The notes under the pieces were generated by a model, which was given only the letters and a program-made list of their open reading frames with translations, made no database searches and had not been told where the DNA came from. 64,000 nt of DNA from positions 22,945,001 through 23,009,000 of the forward strand of contig OY987265.1 of NCBI GenBank assembly GCA_963920665.1, in the 5' to 3' direction. This DNA comes from Straminergon stramineum (taxonomy: Eukaryota > Streptophyta > Bryopsida > Hypnales > Calliergonaceae). The first letter of the stretch is position 1. Every line of letters starts with the position of its first letter. Positions 23,306 to 35,399 of the stretch are shown here, piece by piece. Made by a program: the position numbers and the translations under genes.

Positions 23306-23490
23306 TGTGAGCAAAAGGATCACAAAAAGCGCATGTAACTCCGGAAATTCACCTCAATTGTATGAAACCATTGAAAACTCCAGAGCCCTAAAACTAACGC
23401 TTCGACATTCTTTCAATTGCAAGGCGATGACGGAACCCTAAACTATCGCGTTACAAGGAACGCCAAGAATTCGATCAATCAAAGCACCAA

Positions 23491-23523
23491 GTGAGTGATA
23501 GGTGAGTGATAGGTGAGTGATAG
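23491..23523. repeat. Three perfect tandem copies of an 11-mer
   Basis: GTGAGTGATAG repeated three times without change, about 190-220 bp upstream of the SINA-like start codon. It could be a clustered promoter element or simple slippage. Confidence 0.9.
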
Positions 23524-24015
23524 CGCGGCATATGCTACAGCGTCGTAGAATGAAAAGCAAATGCGACCGAATTCACAGAAAGTAATGACGAAAAGCAGGA
23601 AAACAGGGTAGTGTGTGGGTTGCTTGTAGAGACGGAGAGTCCAATTGAAGTCATGAACTGCTCCCAAACTTTTGAATTGCGAATTTCATTGTGATACTAG
23701 ATATTTACAGAAACTGCGAATTTACAACATTTCTGCAAATCATTCACAAAATGGAAATGCAACCATCAATCCAACGTTGGTTACTCTTCGTCTCTTGCAA
23801 GCAGGGACTGAGAACCAGTGACACAGTAGACGGACTGAAGTAGTCACTGATTCAGAAGCTGATTGCATTTAAATAAGATTCCTTCAATTAACCCCTACTG
23901 CTCAAACTATCTATTGGGAGGAAGATGAATGTTTTGAAAAGTGAACTTCATCCAATTGATGTTTATTGAGAAAACCTAAAGAAAAGTCATGCAATGTATT
24001 AACCTGAGAAGGATG

Positions 24016-24190
24016 AGCTAGTTACCATGGAAATCATCCTTTTTGTATTCTATGAATCATTTGCTTAAGAAAAAATCAAGAGTAGTTATTGTGCAAACTA
24101 CTATACAAGATTTCCCTTTTCACACAAAATTTCAAGGATGAACATCTATACTTCTCTCTTACATACAAGGATACTTTGTCATTCATCGGA
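24016..24190 (+). repeat. Dispersed repeat, copy left of the decarboxylase gene
   Basis: Aligns with 30868-31045 in the same orientation, starting GAGCTAGTTACCATGGAAAT here and GGGCTGGTCACCGTGGAAAT there. Differences at the start are all transitions (A for G, T for C), the pattern left by cytosine deamination. The two copies bracket the decarboxylase gene. Confidence 0.65.
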
Positions 24191-25175
24191 CACTTAGTGT
24201 CCACAACAAACCTCTAGCATTAATGGAAAGAAGAAAGAAGGCCTTACATGAATCAATGGTATAGATATTTCAAAGAAACTTGTAATTATTGGCTATGGAT
24301 AAAAGGGAGGAGGATTTGCATTTTACTAAAGCTACATGTGAAGAAGGTTGAGAAGGACCTTACTCAAAAAACAAGTCAAAAAGTGAGGCACTACAATAGG
24401 GACAAAGCCTTTTGTAGAGTTGGTGCTTGTTTACTAAGATATTTTTAATGATGATCTTATGATCTTTAGTTTGAGTAACAAGGGTAATTAGTTTGGGCCA
24501 AATTCATACTCCTCTAACTTGTTTAGAAATAAGTTTATGCACTTTTAGATAAAACTTTTGACACAAACACAAATTTACTGATCATAATGTGAAAAGCATA
24601 ACTTAGACATGCCATTATTCAATTATTCAACAATGATAATAGGATGTATTTTCAGTTCATAGAGAGAAAAGTAACTTATTCATTTGAGTAACATGGAGAA
24701 AATAATTAGTGGACAAGACCATTGTAACTAGTGATAGGCGCTCCTTCATTCACAATGCATGTTTGACATACTTCATGACTACATGATGTCGGCTGTGGTT
24801 TCCCATTTACTTATTTGTCAATTATCAATTGTCAACACAGCTGCATTGCATGTGCTCATCTCATCAAAACATACATACAAAGAATTCAATAAAAGGAAGT
24901 CTTCATACGACCCACGCAAATCTTCTAAGAAACATGAGGCCTCATTTGGATACCAATGTCTCGACGAAAGGAATAACATCCCTGACAAAGCTCAATTTTA
25001 ATGAAGTACCCTCCCTAAAATGTAATACCCCAACCCTAAACCATATCTGACAAGATCATGTAAACATGTCTATGTGAATAACTGATTTCAAATTCACAGA
25101 TTCTAATAAACATATTCAATGAATCCACCAAATGCAGACCAAAAGACAAGGAGTCCTGGAATATAATTCCTCGAA

Positions 25176-28100
25176 TTATCCTTGTTGAAAATCTGATCCC
25201 AGTTGCAACAATCCCAGCACAGCAGGAGTAGCAGGGATCACATGACGGTTGAGATATGCCTGATTGTTGGCCTCGATATCCTCCAGCCTGTGCACACGTT
25301 ATCACAGAGCACTAAGATTTAGCAAAGTGGAAATGACAGCTGAGGAAAATACCGCCATAGAAGATAGATCACCCAAAACCCAGAGAGTGGTTATTATTCA
25401 AGTGAGTTCATTGCAACGCCTGTAGAACCCAGGATCTGTTTAGATTTCAAGAGTTGATCAGTACACCATTCATTCTATACAACATGTGATACACTATTTT
25501 GTTGATCTAATGCTAACTTGAACACCAGATTTTAGTGTACCTATAAATGAATAAGATTGAAACAGCATTTAGTGAGATTTGGATCTTTTGTTCGGCACTT
25601 GTGAATGAACCCCCTTGTCAATTGAGTGACAATTCAGTCGAAAGCTTCTAAATGATACATTATTTATTAATCTTAAATCACATTTACTATATGAAACGAA
25701 ATTTTTGGTCTACATTAAATCATAGACGACACTAAATAGAATGAGCGGTGTGGATTCCGTACCTGTAACGGTAATTAACCATGAGCCCTGCACTAGCATC
25801 AAGACCTTTCGAAGAAGTGTCTCCCATCCAGTTTAATTGTTCCACACTCTGCAACAAAAATTCCAACCATGAATGCAACCAGTGCCCCGTTATCGCAACC
25901 TTCTTGAAAGGAGCTGCTAACACCATGGGCTCAAATGTTCTGATCATCAGACATCTACTTTCTCTGGCACAAATCAACTTAAATCTGAAGTTCAAGAATA
26001 ACAGCATTGATAGTTATTGTTGGCAAATGTATTTACTGCCAACCAGAGTGCACTTACAATTACCGAAAAGAGGGTAGTGGTCAACACTGCTCTAGATACA
26101 TCTTATGTTAAATAATGAAAGCACTGGTACTTACCCAACAACTGTAGGCAAGTGTAGTTACTGCCACCCTAGTGCACTACAATGAAAAGGGTGGATGGTC
26201 AACACTGCTATAGAATGTCACGAACAACCTTCATTACCAACGCCTAATGACAAAACTGAAGTCACCCAAAAGATGTATTCGTTGTCAAAAACACTACTAC
26301 GGTCAGAAGGAAACTTACTGCTCCATTGCGAACATGGAAATTGGTCACAGGATCTAATGCAGCACCGCGCTTCTTCTCCTGAAGTAAGTACCTGGAAGAA
26401 CAAAACAGGAGACGCGTTCAAACCAAAAGTGCAAGTCAAGAGTGCTCCTGCAAATTGACCAAGTGTAAAGGAGCAAGATGCTTACCGAGCGCACAATCGG
26501 AGAAGAGGAGGGCGCAAAGCCTCTACCAACTTCTCTGAGCTGGCCCATTCATGTTTCTCAGATGATAAGACCTCATACATAAAGGCCACAGCTCCATTTG
26601 CTTTTTCACCGTCCCTTCCAGTTACAAAAAATAATTCAGCTGTAAGGAGCTCCACCACCAAATCATGCCTTTTCGAGGTTCACTACCGACAAAAAATTTA
26701 TAAACCATGTAGATTGTCGGAAATGCTCTTGAGCAAAACCTCAAGCAGACGTAATATTCCAACGAGAGTCATGGTAAGACAAACCTGCAAGCCTCCAACC
26801 TTTCTTCTTCCTCTGGACGAAGTAAATCTTCTCTCAATTTGTGGATCTCAGACTGGTCCTTGGATTCCTCAATGAACTTACATTGCGTCGCCAATTTTGC
26901 AAGTAACCATTTCATGAAGCCCGGAATAGGGCTAAGAGTTACAAAGGTCTGCAGAAAGTGCAGACGATAATATGAGAATACGAATGCTTGCAAATCAGAT
27001 GGCGTCTACCTTAAGTTCAGGTAAAGTGAGAATGCAAATTCAATTAGAACCATTGGATGTAATTCAAAACCATGGTAAAGTCCATTTGCTATTCCTTAAT
27101 TCAATCGATATGCATCTTAATTCTTACTACCTGCAACTTGAATAATTTATGCAATTCATGAGCAAAACCGAGCAACCATTGACTCAGGAAGATGCACACC
27201 TGAACCTCAGGCATCTCTTGCCGAAGAAGATGTAAAACACGCTTTATCAGGAAGTTCCCGAGTTCGATACCTTTGAGTCCCGGCTGCCCAGAGAAAACAG
27301 GCAATGCTATTAGATCCATCCCTTGAACATTGACTAGCACGTAAAAATATACAAACTTCTGAGTAAAATAAAAGGAGACTCGGTCTTCAGACACTATTTC
27401 TAACAAAAGAAAGGCAAGCAATACCTGGGTGCTAGTAATTGAATAGAAGAGTGCACTCGTTGCTTCTGTTTCGTCACACGGGGGTTCACCAAAAAGAACT
27501 TTCTGCATAGCAAGACCATTCATCGTCACATTCCCACTTAAGCTTAGCCAAAATTGGATTTACTGAAATAGCTTATCCTAACCGTATAAAAATTGTGAGA
27601 AATACCTGAACTGAGCTTTCAATACCCTTGGTCAGGGCAACTTCGATGAAAACCAGCGGTTCACCTGTGTATAGCAATAATCCAATAAAAGAGATAGTTA
27701 ACGAAGTATTGCCTCTGCATCTAAAAACCATGCCTATAGAAGCTGACAGTTGGCAAACTGCTACTCCACCTCTCTCTCACCTTTCTTGAAAAGAAACATA
27801 TAGATTATAAATGAAATCTTTACCAGGCATGGCAGGATGGAAATAGCCAAAGCATCTCCGTCCAGTTCCTAGCCGCCGCTTCAGATCGTAGAGGTTCGTG
27901 ATTGGATGTACAGCCTGCAGCCAACCTATCAGCATATCACGACCTATCTGTGCAACTTCTCTTTGAACTTATTTATCTTATACTTCATCTATAGCTATAG
28001 TGCTAAGAAGGAAACAGAATGTCGCAACTCTGATTCAGAAGCGAAGAATAGGGAAAACGGAATTGCAAAATACCTCGTAGGTCACAATCTTCTCCAGTAA

Positions 28101-30555
28101 ACAGGCAGAATCATTCCAAGTCATGCGATGCAATTCAAGGCATGCTGGACTAAGCCAAGTAGCAAACAGGGCCTGCAGATCACCGTCCAGAGCTCGAAGT
28201 GATGCTAGGTTGTTCTCGCTGTTCCAAATGCAACAACGAATGTTTCGTTAGTTCTCTTACCAAAGAGACTAGTTCAAGCAAACAAACAAGCAAGGCGAAA
28301 ATTTCTTGGTGAAAATTAATCGTACTTTAAAGTAGTCTTCAGGTCCGCACGAAGATCCACTAGAAATTTGAGGCCGCCAACCTGACCATTCATTTGCTCA
28401 AATAATCGTGATGATAGGGGTATGAGGGCAGCTCGTAAATCCCGCTCGGTGCGATAGTGCGCAGCTTCTGACCCGCTTTCATTTGGTACTTCCTCACTAC
28501 TTTCTTCAATACAGCCAACTATCACCAAATTCCACAGCCGATTGGCATTTTAGTATATGCATCTAGAACAGGTATCATTTCCAAATACAATGACAAAGAA
28601 ACTGGGATAAACCCAAACATATCAAAGAAGCTCATAAATATGAGAGCCCTACCAGGCTTCAAGCTCATATAGTGCTGTATGAGCCCTTTCACCCTCTCTC
28701 GATCCACTCCAAACTGAGTCCCAAGTACAATTAAAGCTCTTTGCCGATAATCCATGTTTAACCTCAAATAATCCTGTTGAAGTCAGGAGATGGGTCCACT
28801 GAAGTCATGCTCAGTTACGTACTGTCAAAATGGCATGTACTTCATACTATTTGACATTTGCAGGAAGAGCTCTAGATAAACAAGTCACGCCCATTACTTG
28901 ATGTCATATTTGGAGTACAAGCTATGTGGCTTCTGAAATACCTCCCGCAGCTGTCGTAGAGTTGCGTTTGGGAGACTTGAGTTTCTCATGTGAACAGCCT
29001 CATGCATGAGCATGCTTACTTTCTTCAGAAGCCTACATCAACAAGCACCCACATATCAAGCAATGAACTGAAAAGAAGCAGAAAGCATGTAAACAAGGAA
29101 TGACTGCAAGCTTTGTCCTCTCGTGTATTTTGTTTGCAGAGACTCGAAGTAGGAAATCCTAGAGAAAGAGCACTGAAAAAACCTGATCTACTTCAGGGGT
29201 TTATGAGTAGCAGAGAAATGTACAGGCACCCTGTAACTACCTGAATTCCAGTAAATAGTGAACTAAGTGAAGCTAAGGCGAGAAGGCACTGAGCTCATTT
29301 AGACATACCAAGGAAAGAAAGAGAATACAAATATTGTGACCAAATATAATGCAAGGTGGAGGATACTATATCCGTTAAGGACCTCATCCCGTCTCCGCTT
29401 GACTGACCCCTGTTACCAACACCACCTCATCTCTTCCAATACCCTTGGTTGGCCTCCAATTAGCTAGTTGGTTGTAAGTAAGGCTCGGCTAAACGTCTAT
29501 GGCCACAGATCCTTAAACGGAATGGGGTAATCTACTGTCCTTTCAACAACAGAGGTCTACAACCTCTCACTTTGAACGATTGCATAAGAAATTCATACAT
29601 GGTGATAATTATCTGACCAAAAGAGAGTTCGGTCTTGTATTCAAAATGATCCCTACACAGCATCATAGAGATCTCCCAATAAAAGAGCACTCTAAAATAT
29701 TGGTTAAATTGCTTGAAGTGGCGGAAAGAGTATCCTGTACTTTTAAGTGGAGCTAAGGATGAGAATGGTGAGAAGGCAATTGAGATCATTTGTACACTCT
29801 TAGTAATATATTGGTTGTGACCAAATATAATAGCAATGACCTAAAGGTTCTTCCACGGAGCTACTATATCCCCCTACAAAGCATTGCAATTGCCTCACCA
29901 TATTACCAAATGAAATTCAAAGGAATTGTACCTCTCCGAGTGTCTGGGATCCAGCATAGCAGGTGCTGATTTCGGTGCAGGTTCCAGAGGCCCTTGATTC
30001 AATTGCTCCATGAATGGCTGCTTCCCGAGCTCACTGTGCTGGATCTCCAAGAAACCAACATCGGGTCAAATTTCAATTCCATTCCAACAAATTAACACCT
30101 AATTGCAACACCAACCTAAATGCGGCAATCCATAATCCTGCACAACGAGTACATAGTGCTTTTCAGAATGCACACCACCTCAGCATCAGAACTTGTGTTA
30201 ATTTCAGATCATCTACACGAGAAAACTTTGATCGCTTGTAACTTTTGCATATGGTATCCAAATAATGCAGTTTCTGGCGCGTTCAAATCCTCCTTGATGA
30301 ATTATGAAGAATGTTTTAACAGTCTAGCATCTCTAATAATGGTAAATATACTCACAATTGGTAGCCCAATCGAAAAAAAACGAAACCAACGCAAAGATGC
30401 AGTAACGCCCAGCAGAGTTCATTGAAATTGAGAATTCACCATCTCGTAAAACCCACCTTCGCAAGAGCTCCTGCAGCGCCCTTGAATCGGAATCCGTCCC
30501 CTCCAAGACGCAGCCTCATCATCACTCTCATCAGAACAGCCCTAGTCGTGTGCAT
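25176..30555 (-). CDS. MCD: Malonyl-CoA decarboxylase
   Basis: Converts malonyl-CoA to acetyl-CoA and CO2. Fifteen exons: 30555-30457, 30038-29932, 29032-28942, 28773-28653, 28518-28326, 28218-28074, 27914-27824, 27664-27606, 27502-27425, 27283-27200, 26948-26785, 26614-26486, 26391-26319, 25848-25763, 25287-25176 (1632 nt, 543 aa, all GT-AG). The helical N-terminal domain is followed by the GNAT-fold catalytic domain: HPAMPGEPLVFIEVALT, LFYSITSTQPGLKGIELG (the serine segment), LSPIPGFMKWLL, and DPVTNFHVRNGA with H473 at the place of the catalytic histidine. GLMVNYRYRL follows near the end. The N-terminus MHTTRAVLMRVMMRLRLG is arginine-rich without acids, as in a mitochondrial presequence. 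The C-terminus ends FQQG rather than the peroxisomal SKL of mammals. The ATG at 30555 is the first after an in-frame stop. Confidence 0.96.
26021..26211. repeat. Imperfect direct repeat in a decarboxylase intron
   Basis: Two copies (about 26021-26096 and 26143-26211) share GCAA-TGTA-TTACTGCCA and GGTCAACACTGCT in the same order, with small gaps. They lie in the intron between exons 26391-26319 and 25848-25763. Confidence 0.6.
29266..29875. repeat. Diverged direct repeat pair in a decarboxylase intron
   Basis: About 29266-29390 and 29738-29875 share GAGCTAAGG-like starts, GAGAAGGCA, TTGTGACCAAATATAA and CTACTATATCC in order. Both are in the intron between exons 30038-29932 and 29032-28942. 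Confidence 0.55.
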
Positions 30556-30867
30556 CCATGCTCCAAAAAGAATGTGAAACAAAGACACTCGTGACAACCC
30601 ACGAGCAAGCTGATCAGATAATCATTTTTGGCCGAGAAAAATTAAACATGCACAATCGGAGTTCAATTTCTTTTTGGTTTGGGTAGAGGGCGGCGGCGGC
30701 GTCGAACAACTTTTCATGAGCAATCGAAGCTTCCGCGGGAAATTCAGTAGAAAACTGATGTTTCTGATTACCGGCACTCTGTTTTGGAAAGGACGATTCC
30801 CCGGGGTGTCAACCTCACCCCAGGTGTCAGAGCGGGTATCGGGGGATTGAGCAAACCCTTAAAGGCC

Positions 30868-31045
30868 GGGCTGGTCACCGTGGAAATCATCCTTTTGAGG
30901 TACCGTTTGAATCATTTCCATAAAAAATTCAAGAGCACTTGTTGGAGGTCAAACTACTACATAAGGTCTTCTCTTTCTACACAAAATTACAAGGATGAAC
31001 ATATGAATTTTTGTCTTACATAGAGCAATTCTTTGTCATCTATCA
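30868..31045 (+). repeat. Dispersed repeat, copy right of the decarboxylase gene
   Basis: Same-orientation partner of 24016-24190. It keeps CpG at positions where the left copy has TpG or CpA. Confidence 0.65.
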
Positions 31046-31959
31046 TACAATAAATATTTGTTGCATTGTTCAAAAATTAACCCTGGAAAGACAATGCTTT
31101 AGTGATAGGTACTTCCTCAAATATGATTCACTTTTAGTTTCAATAGTTGCATTCTATATTTCTACAATATATAATAAAGATAGTCATCCATCATACACTT
31201 GGTGTGTTTAGCATTGTTTCGAAATTAATAGCTTGTCATTTGTTCTTTCACCAAACTCTAAACTCTAGCGAATACTTAAAAAAAATAGAGTAAAAATATA
31301 TAACTTATTTCTCACAAAGGCTCCATTTGCACAAGATAGGGTGACTTATTTTCGTGAATGAGGAAAATATGATGTGGCTTAGCAACTTCATTGTTGTGTG
31401 ACATATAACATATTGACACCTTTCAATAACACATTTTTGTTTTATACCTTAAACATTTTAAACTTGTGGAATTAACCCTTGAAAGATGACAAAATCACAA
31501 AGTGTCAGTCAGATGATTTTATATGAAAAAGAGAAGATGAAGGACTATATTTTTTCATCTAATTTTTTTTATGGTTCTTACGTTTGAATGTATTTTTTCA
31601 TTGGATGTTAGTCAAATTTTCCTCATAGAGAGGTTATTGACTTCTACTCAAAAGATGCTATAAAATCATTTCATAAAAGATATTTTTTCTATATATTTAG
31701 TTGGCAATCTATCCCTCCTTGCTCTAATTAAATCTGAAATTTGGCCAAAATAATGACATTTTTTGAAAGCTCAACCAATGAAACTTTTTCATTGGAAGCG
31801 ATTTCAAGGCAACAAAAACCCACCAATTCCTTGGAGTTCCTAGATTGTGGAAAATTGCCACATCTGCGATTTGACATGGTTGAGATTGTGCCACATCAAA
31901 TAATATTATCATTTAATTATTTATTTGATTTTTTAAATATTTATTTTTGAAAAGAAAAA

Positions 31960-32125
31960 ATTTAATCAATGTTCAATTTTTTAACACTTTTTTAAATTTT
32001 TGATTTTTTTTTAAATTAAAAAATTTTAACATCAATGACTAGTTTAGAGTTCCCAAACAACAAGTAGAATAGCCAAGGGAACAACCCTGAAGTAGCCCTC
32101 CGTTGCCCTCAAATCCCCCCTAAAG
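31960..32125. mobile_element. Diverged right half of the 57.9-kb inverted-repeat element
   Basis: The poly-A/T core followed by GGGAACAACCCTGAAGTAGC and CCCTC blocks parallels the right half of the element at 57876-58165. I could not find a matching left end. Confidence 0.35.
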
Positions 32126-32515
32126 TGATGTTAGCTAAGTCTACTTTCTACTTTGAATTGGACTAGAAACTAGACATTATAAGCTTCATTTTCCTAGTTG
32201 GGATCAAATTCAAAAAAGATCATTATTTGGCTAAATTTCAAATCAAGAGAAAAGAAAAGAAGTTGCCAAAATATATCACATAATAAATAATCTATGTATT
32301 TGCCATTTTTTTATAGAAAAGTCACAAAATATGACTAGGAGGGAATTCAATTAAGCAAGGTCAAAATTGGGATACCTATTAGTATCACTTTGAAAATTCA
32401 TCGTTTATTCATACAATGGTCAAAAAGTGCATGCTAAGAGAATTTGGATATAGTTGAATCCTAAGAAAATCTAGAAAAAATTTCAAGAGTTGACAACAAG
32501 ACCACATTCCACCAC

Positions 32516-33007
32516 TTAACCCCTAAAGGACCAAATGATCGTTGAATGTACGCAACTAATCTCGGGTAGGTGCATATGAAGTCATTTTATAAGAGATGTT
32601 CTTCAAATTTTGATACAAGGTGTGAACATTTACCCCCTAAGTGGGAATGTAATTTTTTTTCCGATTGGGTGCCCGGATCAAAAGTTATGTTGCCCTAAAC
32701 TTTTCAAGCAGCTTGGCAACATGTGCAAAACACCTCTTCTACTTTTGAAATTTGGTAGGTATGTATCTACATGATACAAGATCATTGAAAAAAACTTTTT
32801 CTCTTAACTTCAAACGTTATAATCTTTCAATCCGTACAATCAAAGTTTCTGAAATTTTTTCTACACATTCCCATAGTAATCTAGTACAAATTTGTACGGT
32901 TGAATTTTGAAAAAAAACTTTTTTTTTCATTTTTTTCTCATTGCCCTAAAGAGTGATAGTTTTTCACAATTTCTACCTAAAATGTGCCTCGGTCCTTTAG
33001 GGATTAA
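32516..33007. mobile_element. TTAA-flanked inverted-repeat element, 492 bp
   Basis: Starts TTAA then CCCCTAAAGGACCA and ends GGTCCTTTAGGGA then TTAA, with both TTAA tetranucleotides intact. Internal blocks (GGTGCCCGGATCAAAAGTTA; TTTCTGAAATTTTTTCTACA) match the 930-bp element at 52732, so this looks like an internally deleted copy. No coding capacity. Confidence 0.75.
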
Positions 33008-34643
33008 TTAGGCATTTTTTAATGCTATTATCATAGAAGTTTTTGAGGATTCATTTGAGGTGACTTTTCCTAGACTCTCTTTACTTGAGGTGATATATTT
33101 TAAGGTAATTTATTGGAAAATAATGTTAGATTTTCTATGCTATTTTCTTTATTTTTGAATGGAAGACATTGCCCAAAAAATATTGAAAAGATGATGACAT
33201 ATATTGCCAAATTTTGAATTGTACATATTTGCAAGAATAAATGAAGTTCATCTATAATCTAGACGTCAATGGATGCAAAAAAAAAATTCATTCTCACCAA
33301 GATTGTAAGTTGCAATAGTAATTTTGAAAAATTGAAAATAAAAACCATATTATGGATATATTAAAAATTAGTTATAATATAAATGTCATCCAAACATTTG
33401 ACTTTAGTTAGGCAAGTAAACATGAGATATTTCTAGGTTCTAAAAATGTCAAAAATATTTTTTCAAGTTACAGCATCAATACAATATCCAAATAATATAT
33501 AGTTTCTGGTAAGGATTTTCTGTGAGTGATACCCCAAGTAGTCCGTCTACTATGTGCATCACTCAAAAAATATCTTATTGGATCTTATTGAGTTATTGGT
33601 AGTCAAAAGTAAATTCTATATTCTCCTAGTATGTACTTTTGGAAACTTCCTATGAACAACCCATTCATAACTATAGAGATGAAAATATGTACATTCAAAT
33701 TTGATTCTAGGTTCTCATTTTAAACAAAATTTGTCAAGGTCAATTTTAGAAATTAGTAACAATTAAATGTAGTTGTCGTAGGATAATTGTACCTAATTGT
33801 GACATGTTTGCAAAACCTTCCTATCTAGATTCTTGCCTAAAATGTTAGTTCTCTAAACATGAGAACCTAAGATCAATTTGGATATACCTATTTTATTCAA
33901 TACTTTGAAAATTATATATATACATAAATTGTCCAAAAAATGCATGTAAAAAGAATCAAAAATCTAGTATTGATTACAGACAAGATCCAACACCACTTTA
34001 GACAATTTGATAATGGGATCCAAGAAAAAAAAATTTAGCAATAAATCCCACACTCTAACTACTTTTGTCCATGGCATATTTGTTCCTTCAAAATTTCTCC
34101 TAGCCAATGATAACATAAAAGCAATTCCTATTCTTAAAAACATAGGATCCAAGCTCAAATGCTTATTCACTGGTCCACTATAGGTGTAGTCTCCTTAGGC
34201 TTGGAAGAAAAAAATATGGTTGATATATATTGTGTTATTTGGATTCTCACACATGGAGGTTTCAATTGCAATAACTCATCAAATTATTGGATTTTTTTCA
34301 AAGTTTTGAAATGGAACAAAAAAGATAATTTACTAGGCTTCATTTTCTAAGCTTATTCAAAACTACAAATGAATACTTTGAAAGTTACACTCAAGAGTTT
34401 CATTTGTGTAAAAAAAAACATATTTTTGGAACATCCCTACTTGAGGGTGTTATTTACTTATCCTTAGTCACATAGTTTCAATTGAATCAATTTCCTATCA
34501 TATAGATTACCGTCTAAAAAGCTCCTTAACAAATCTCATTAATGCCATGTTTTTCTATGTTTATCAAGGTCTCTATGTGTGTTTCCTATGAGAAGGAGTA
34601 AAAATTGAAAAGCTTCTTCAATTGTACCAACCTCATAATTACA
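33008..34643. other. AT-rich intergenic sequence
   Basis: No gene seen. The stretch 33.88-34.19 kb resembles segments near 17.4-17.6, 49.55-49.8 and 54.84-55.03 kb (shared TTCAT/GTCCAAAA and AAATGCTTATTCA blocks), so it is part of another dispersed family whose limits I cannot define. Confidence 0.35.
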
Positions 34644-35218
34644 TACTCCCTTCATCCCATAATGATCTTCTTGTTGGCTTTCAACTATTTTCCCAAAATG
34701 ATCTTGTTGTAATTATAATGTTGCGAGTTGGTCAATTTCGCTTTTGATTTCTATCTACAACCAAAGAAACAACTCTGAATACTAGTTCCCCCTCCATCCA
34801 TGCAATCAACAATCAAAAGACAAATGAAACAATTGAAGGGGTTAATCAACATTGTTTGTTTTAAATTTTTGCATCTCTTTGAGTATTGCCCAATAGAAGG
34901 AGATGAAGTTTTGGGAGGCAAAATTGAGGTCCACACATGGTCTTGGGCCCACACTAAATGCCCATACTAAATGCCCATAAAATGATGACCTCACACTCAA
35001 CAATTAATGCCAAGTTGTGCTCTTTGAAAATGACCTCCAAATTCCACTTTTCAATACTTCAAAACTACACTTTGAAAAGGGTTCTAAAACTCAAAGTTTT
35101 GAAGATGCTAAGAATGCACCATAATCTACTTACAACTTGAAATGGGTCTTGAAAATGTTATTTTTATCCTTAATCCACAACATTTTTCCAACAAGATCAT
35201 TTTGGGATGGAGGTAGTA
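34644..35218. mobile_element. Stowaway/mariner-like MITE, about 575 bp
   Basis: The left end after TA reads CTCCCTTCATCCCATAATGA; the right end, reverse-complemented, reads CTACCTCCATCCCAAAATGA. The CTCCCTCCATCCC-type terminus next to a TA dinucleotide is characteristic of plant Tc1/mariner-derived MITEs. No transposase frame is present. Confidence 0.75.
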
Positions 35219-35399
35219 TTTTTTTCTTCTTTAGTCTAGCTAAAGTCATCAACTTCGAATATAAATCTAGCCTATATGTACAAAGCTTTGAAACCTATAG
35301 TATTGGAACTAGATTCTTGTCGCGAGATGGAAATTTGGAATTGACTAAGTTAGTATAAAATAGAACTATTCTAGTATGGAATTTTTGAAATTTTTAATT

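Larger units (their letters stand above)
23306..25175. other. Intergenic region between SINA-like gene and malonyl-CoA decarboxylase
   Basis: Promoter side of the SINA-like gene (with an 11-bp triple repeat and AACCCTAAAC-type sequence near 23437) and the 3' side of the decarboxylase. A dispersed repeat lies at 24016-24190. Nothing else recognised. Confidence 0.45.
30556..32515. other. Decarboxylase promoter side, then AT-rich repeats
   Basis: The first 300 bp are GC-richer and include a short GGC run near 30690, as expected of a 5' region. The second copy of a dispersed repeat is at 30868-31045. A diverged right half of the 57.9-kb inverted-repeat element lies near 31960-32125. No gene seen. 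Confidence 0.45.

Noticed and set aside
24830..25050. Possible small gene from overlapping frames at 24759-25050
   Set aside because: Two frames overlap with no domain, and the region is downstream of the decarboxylase in AT-rich repeat DNA.
27101..27529. 142-codon minus-strand open frame in the decarboxylase
   Set aside because: It joins one true exon (27502-27425) with intron and part of the next exon in another frame.
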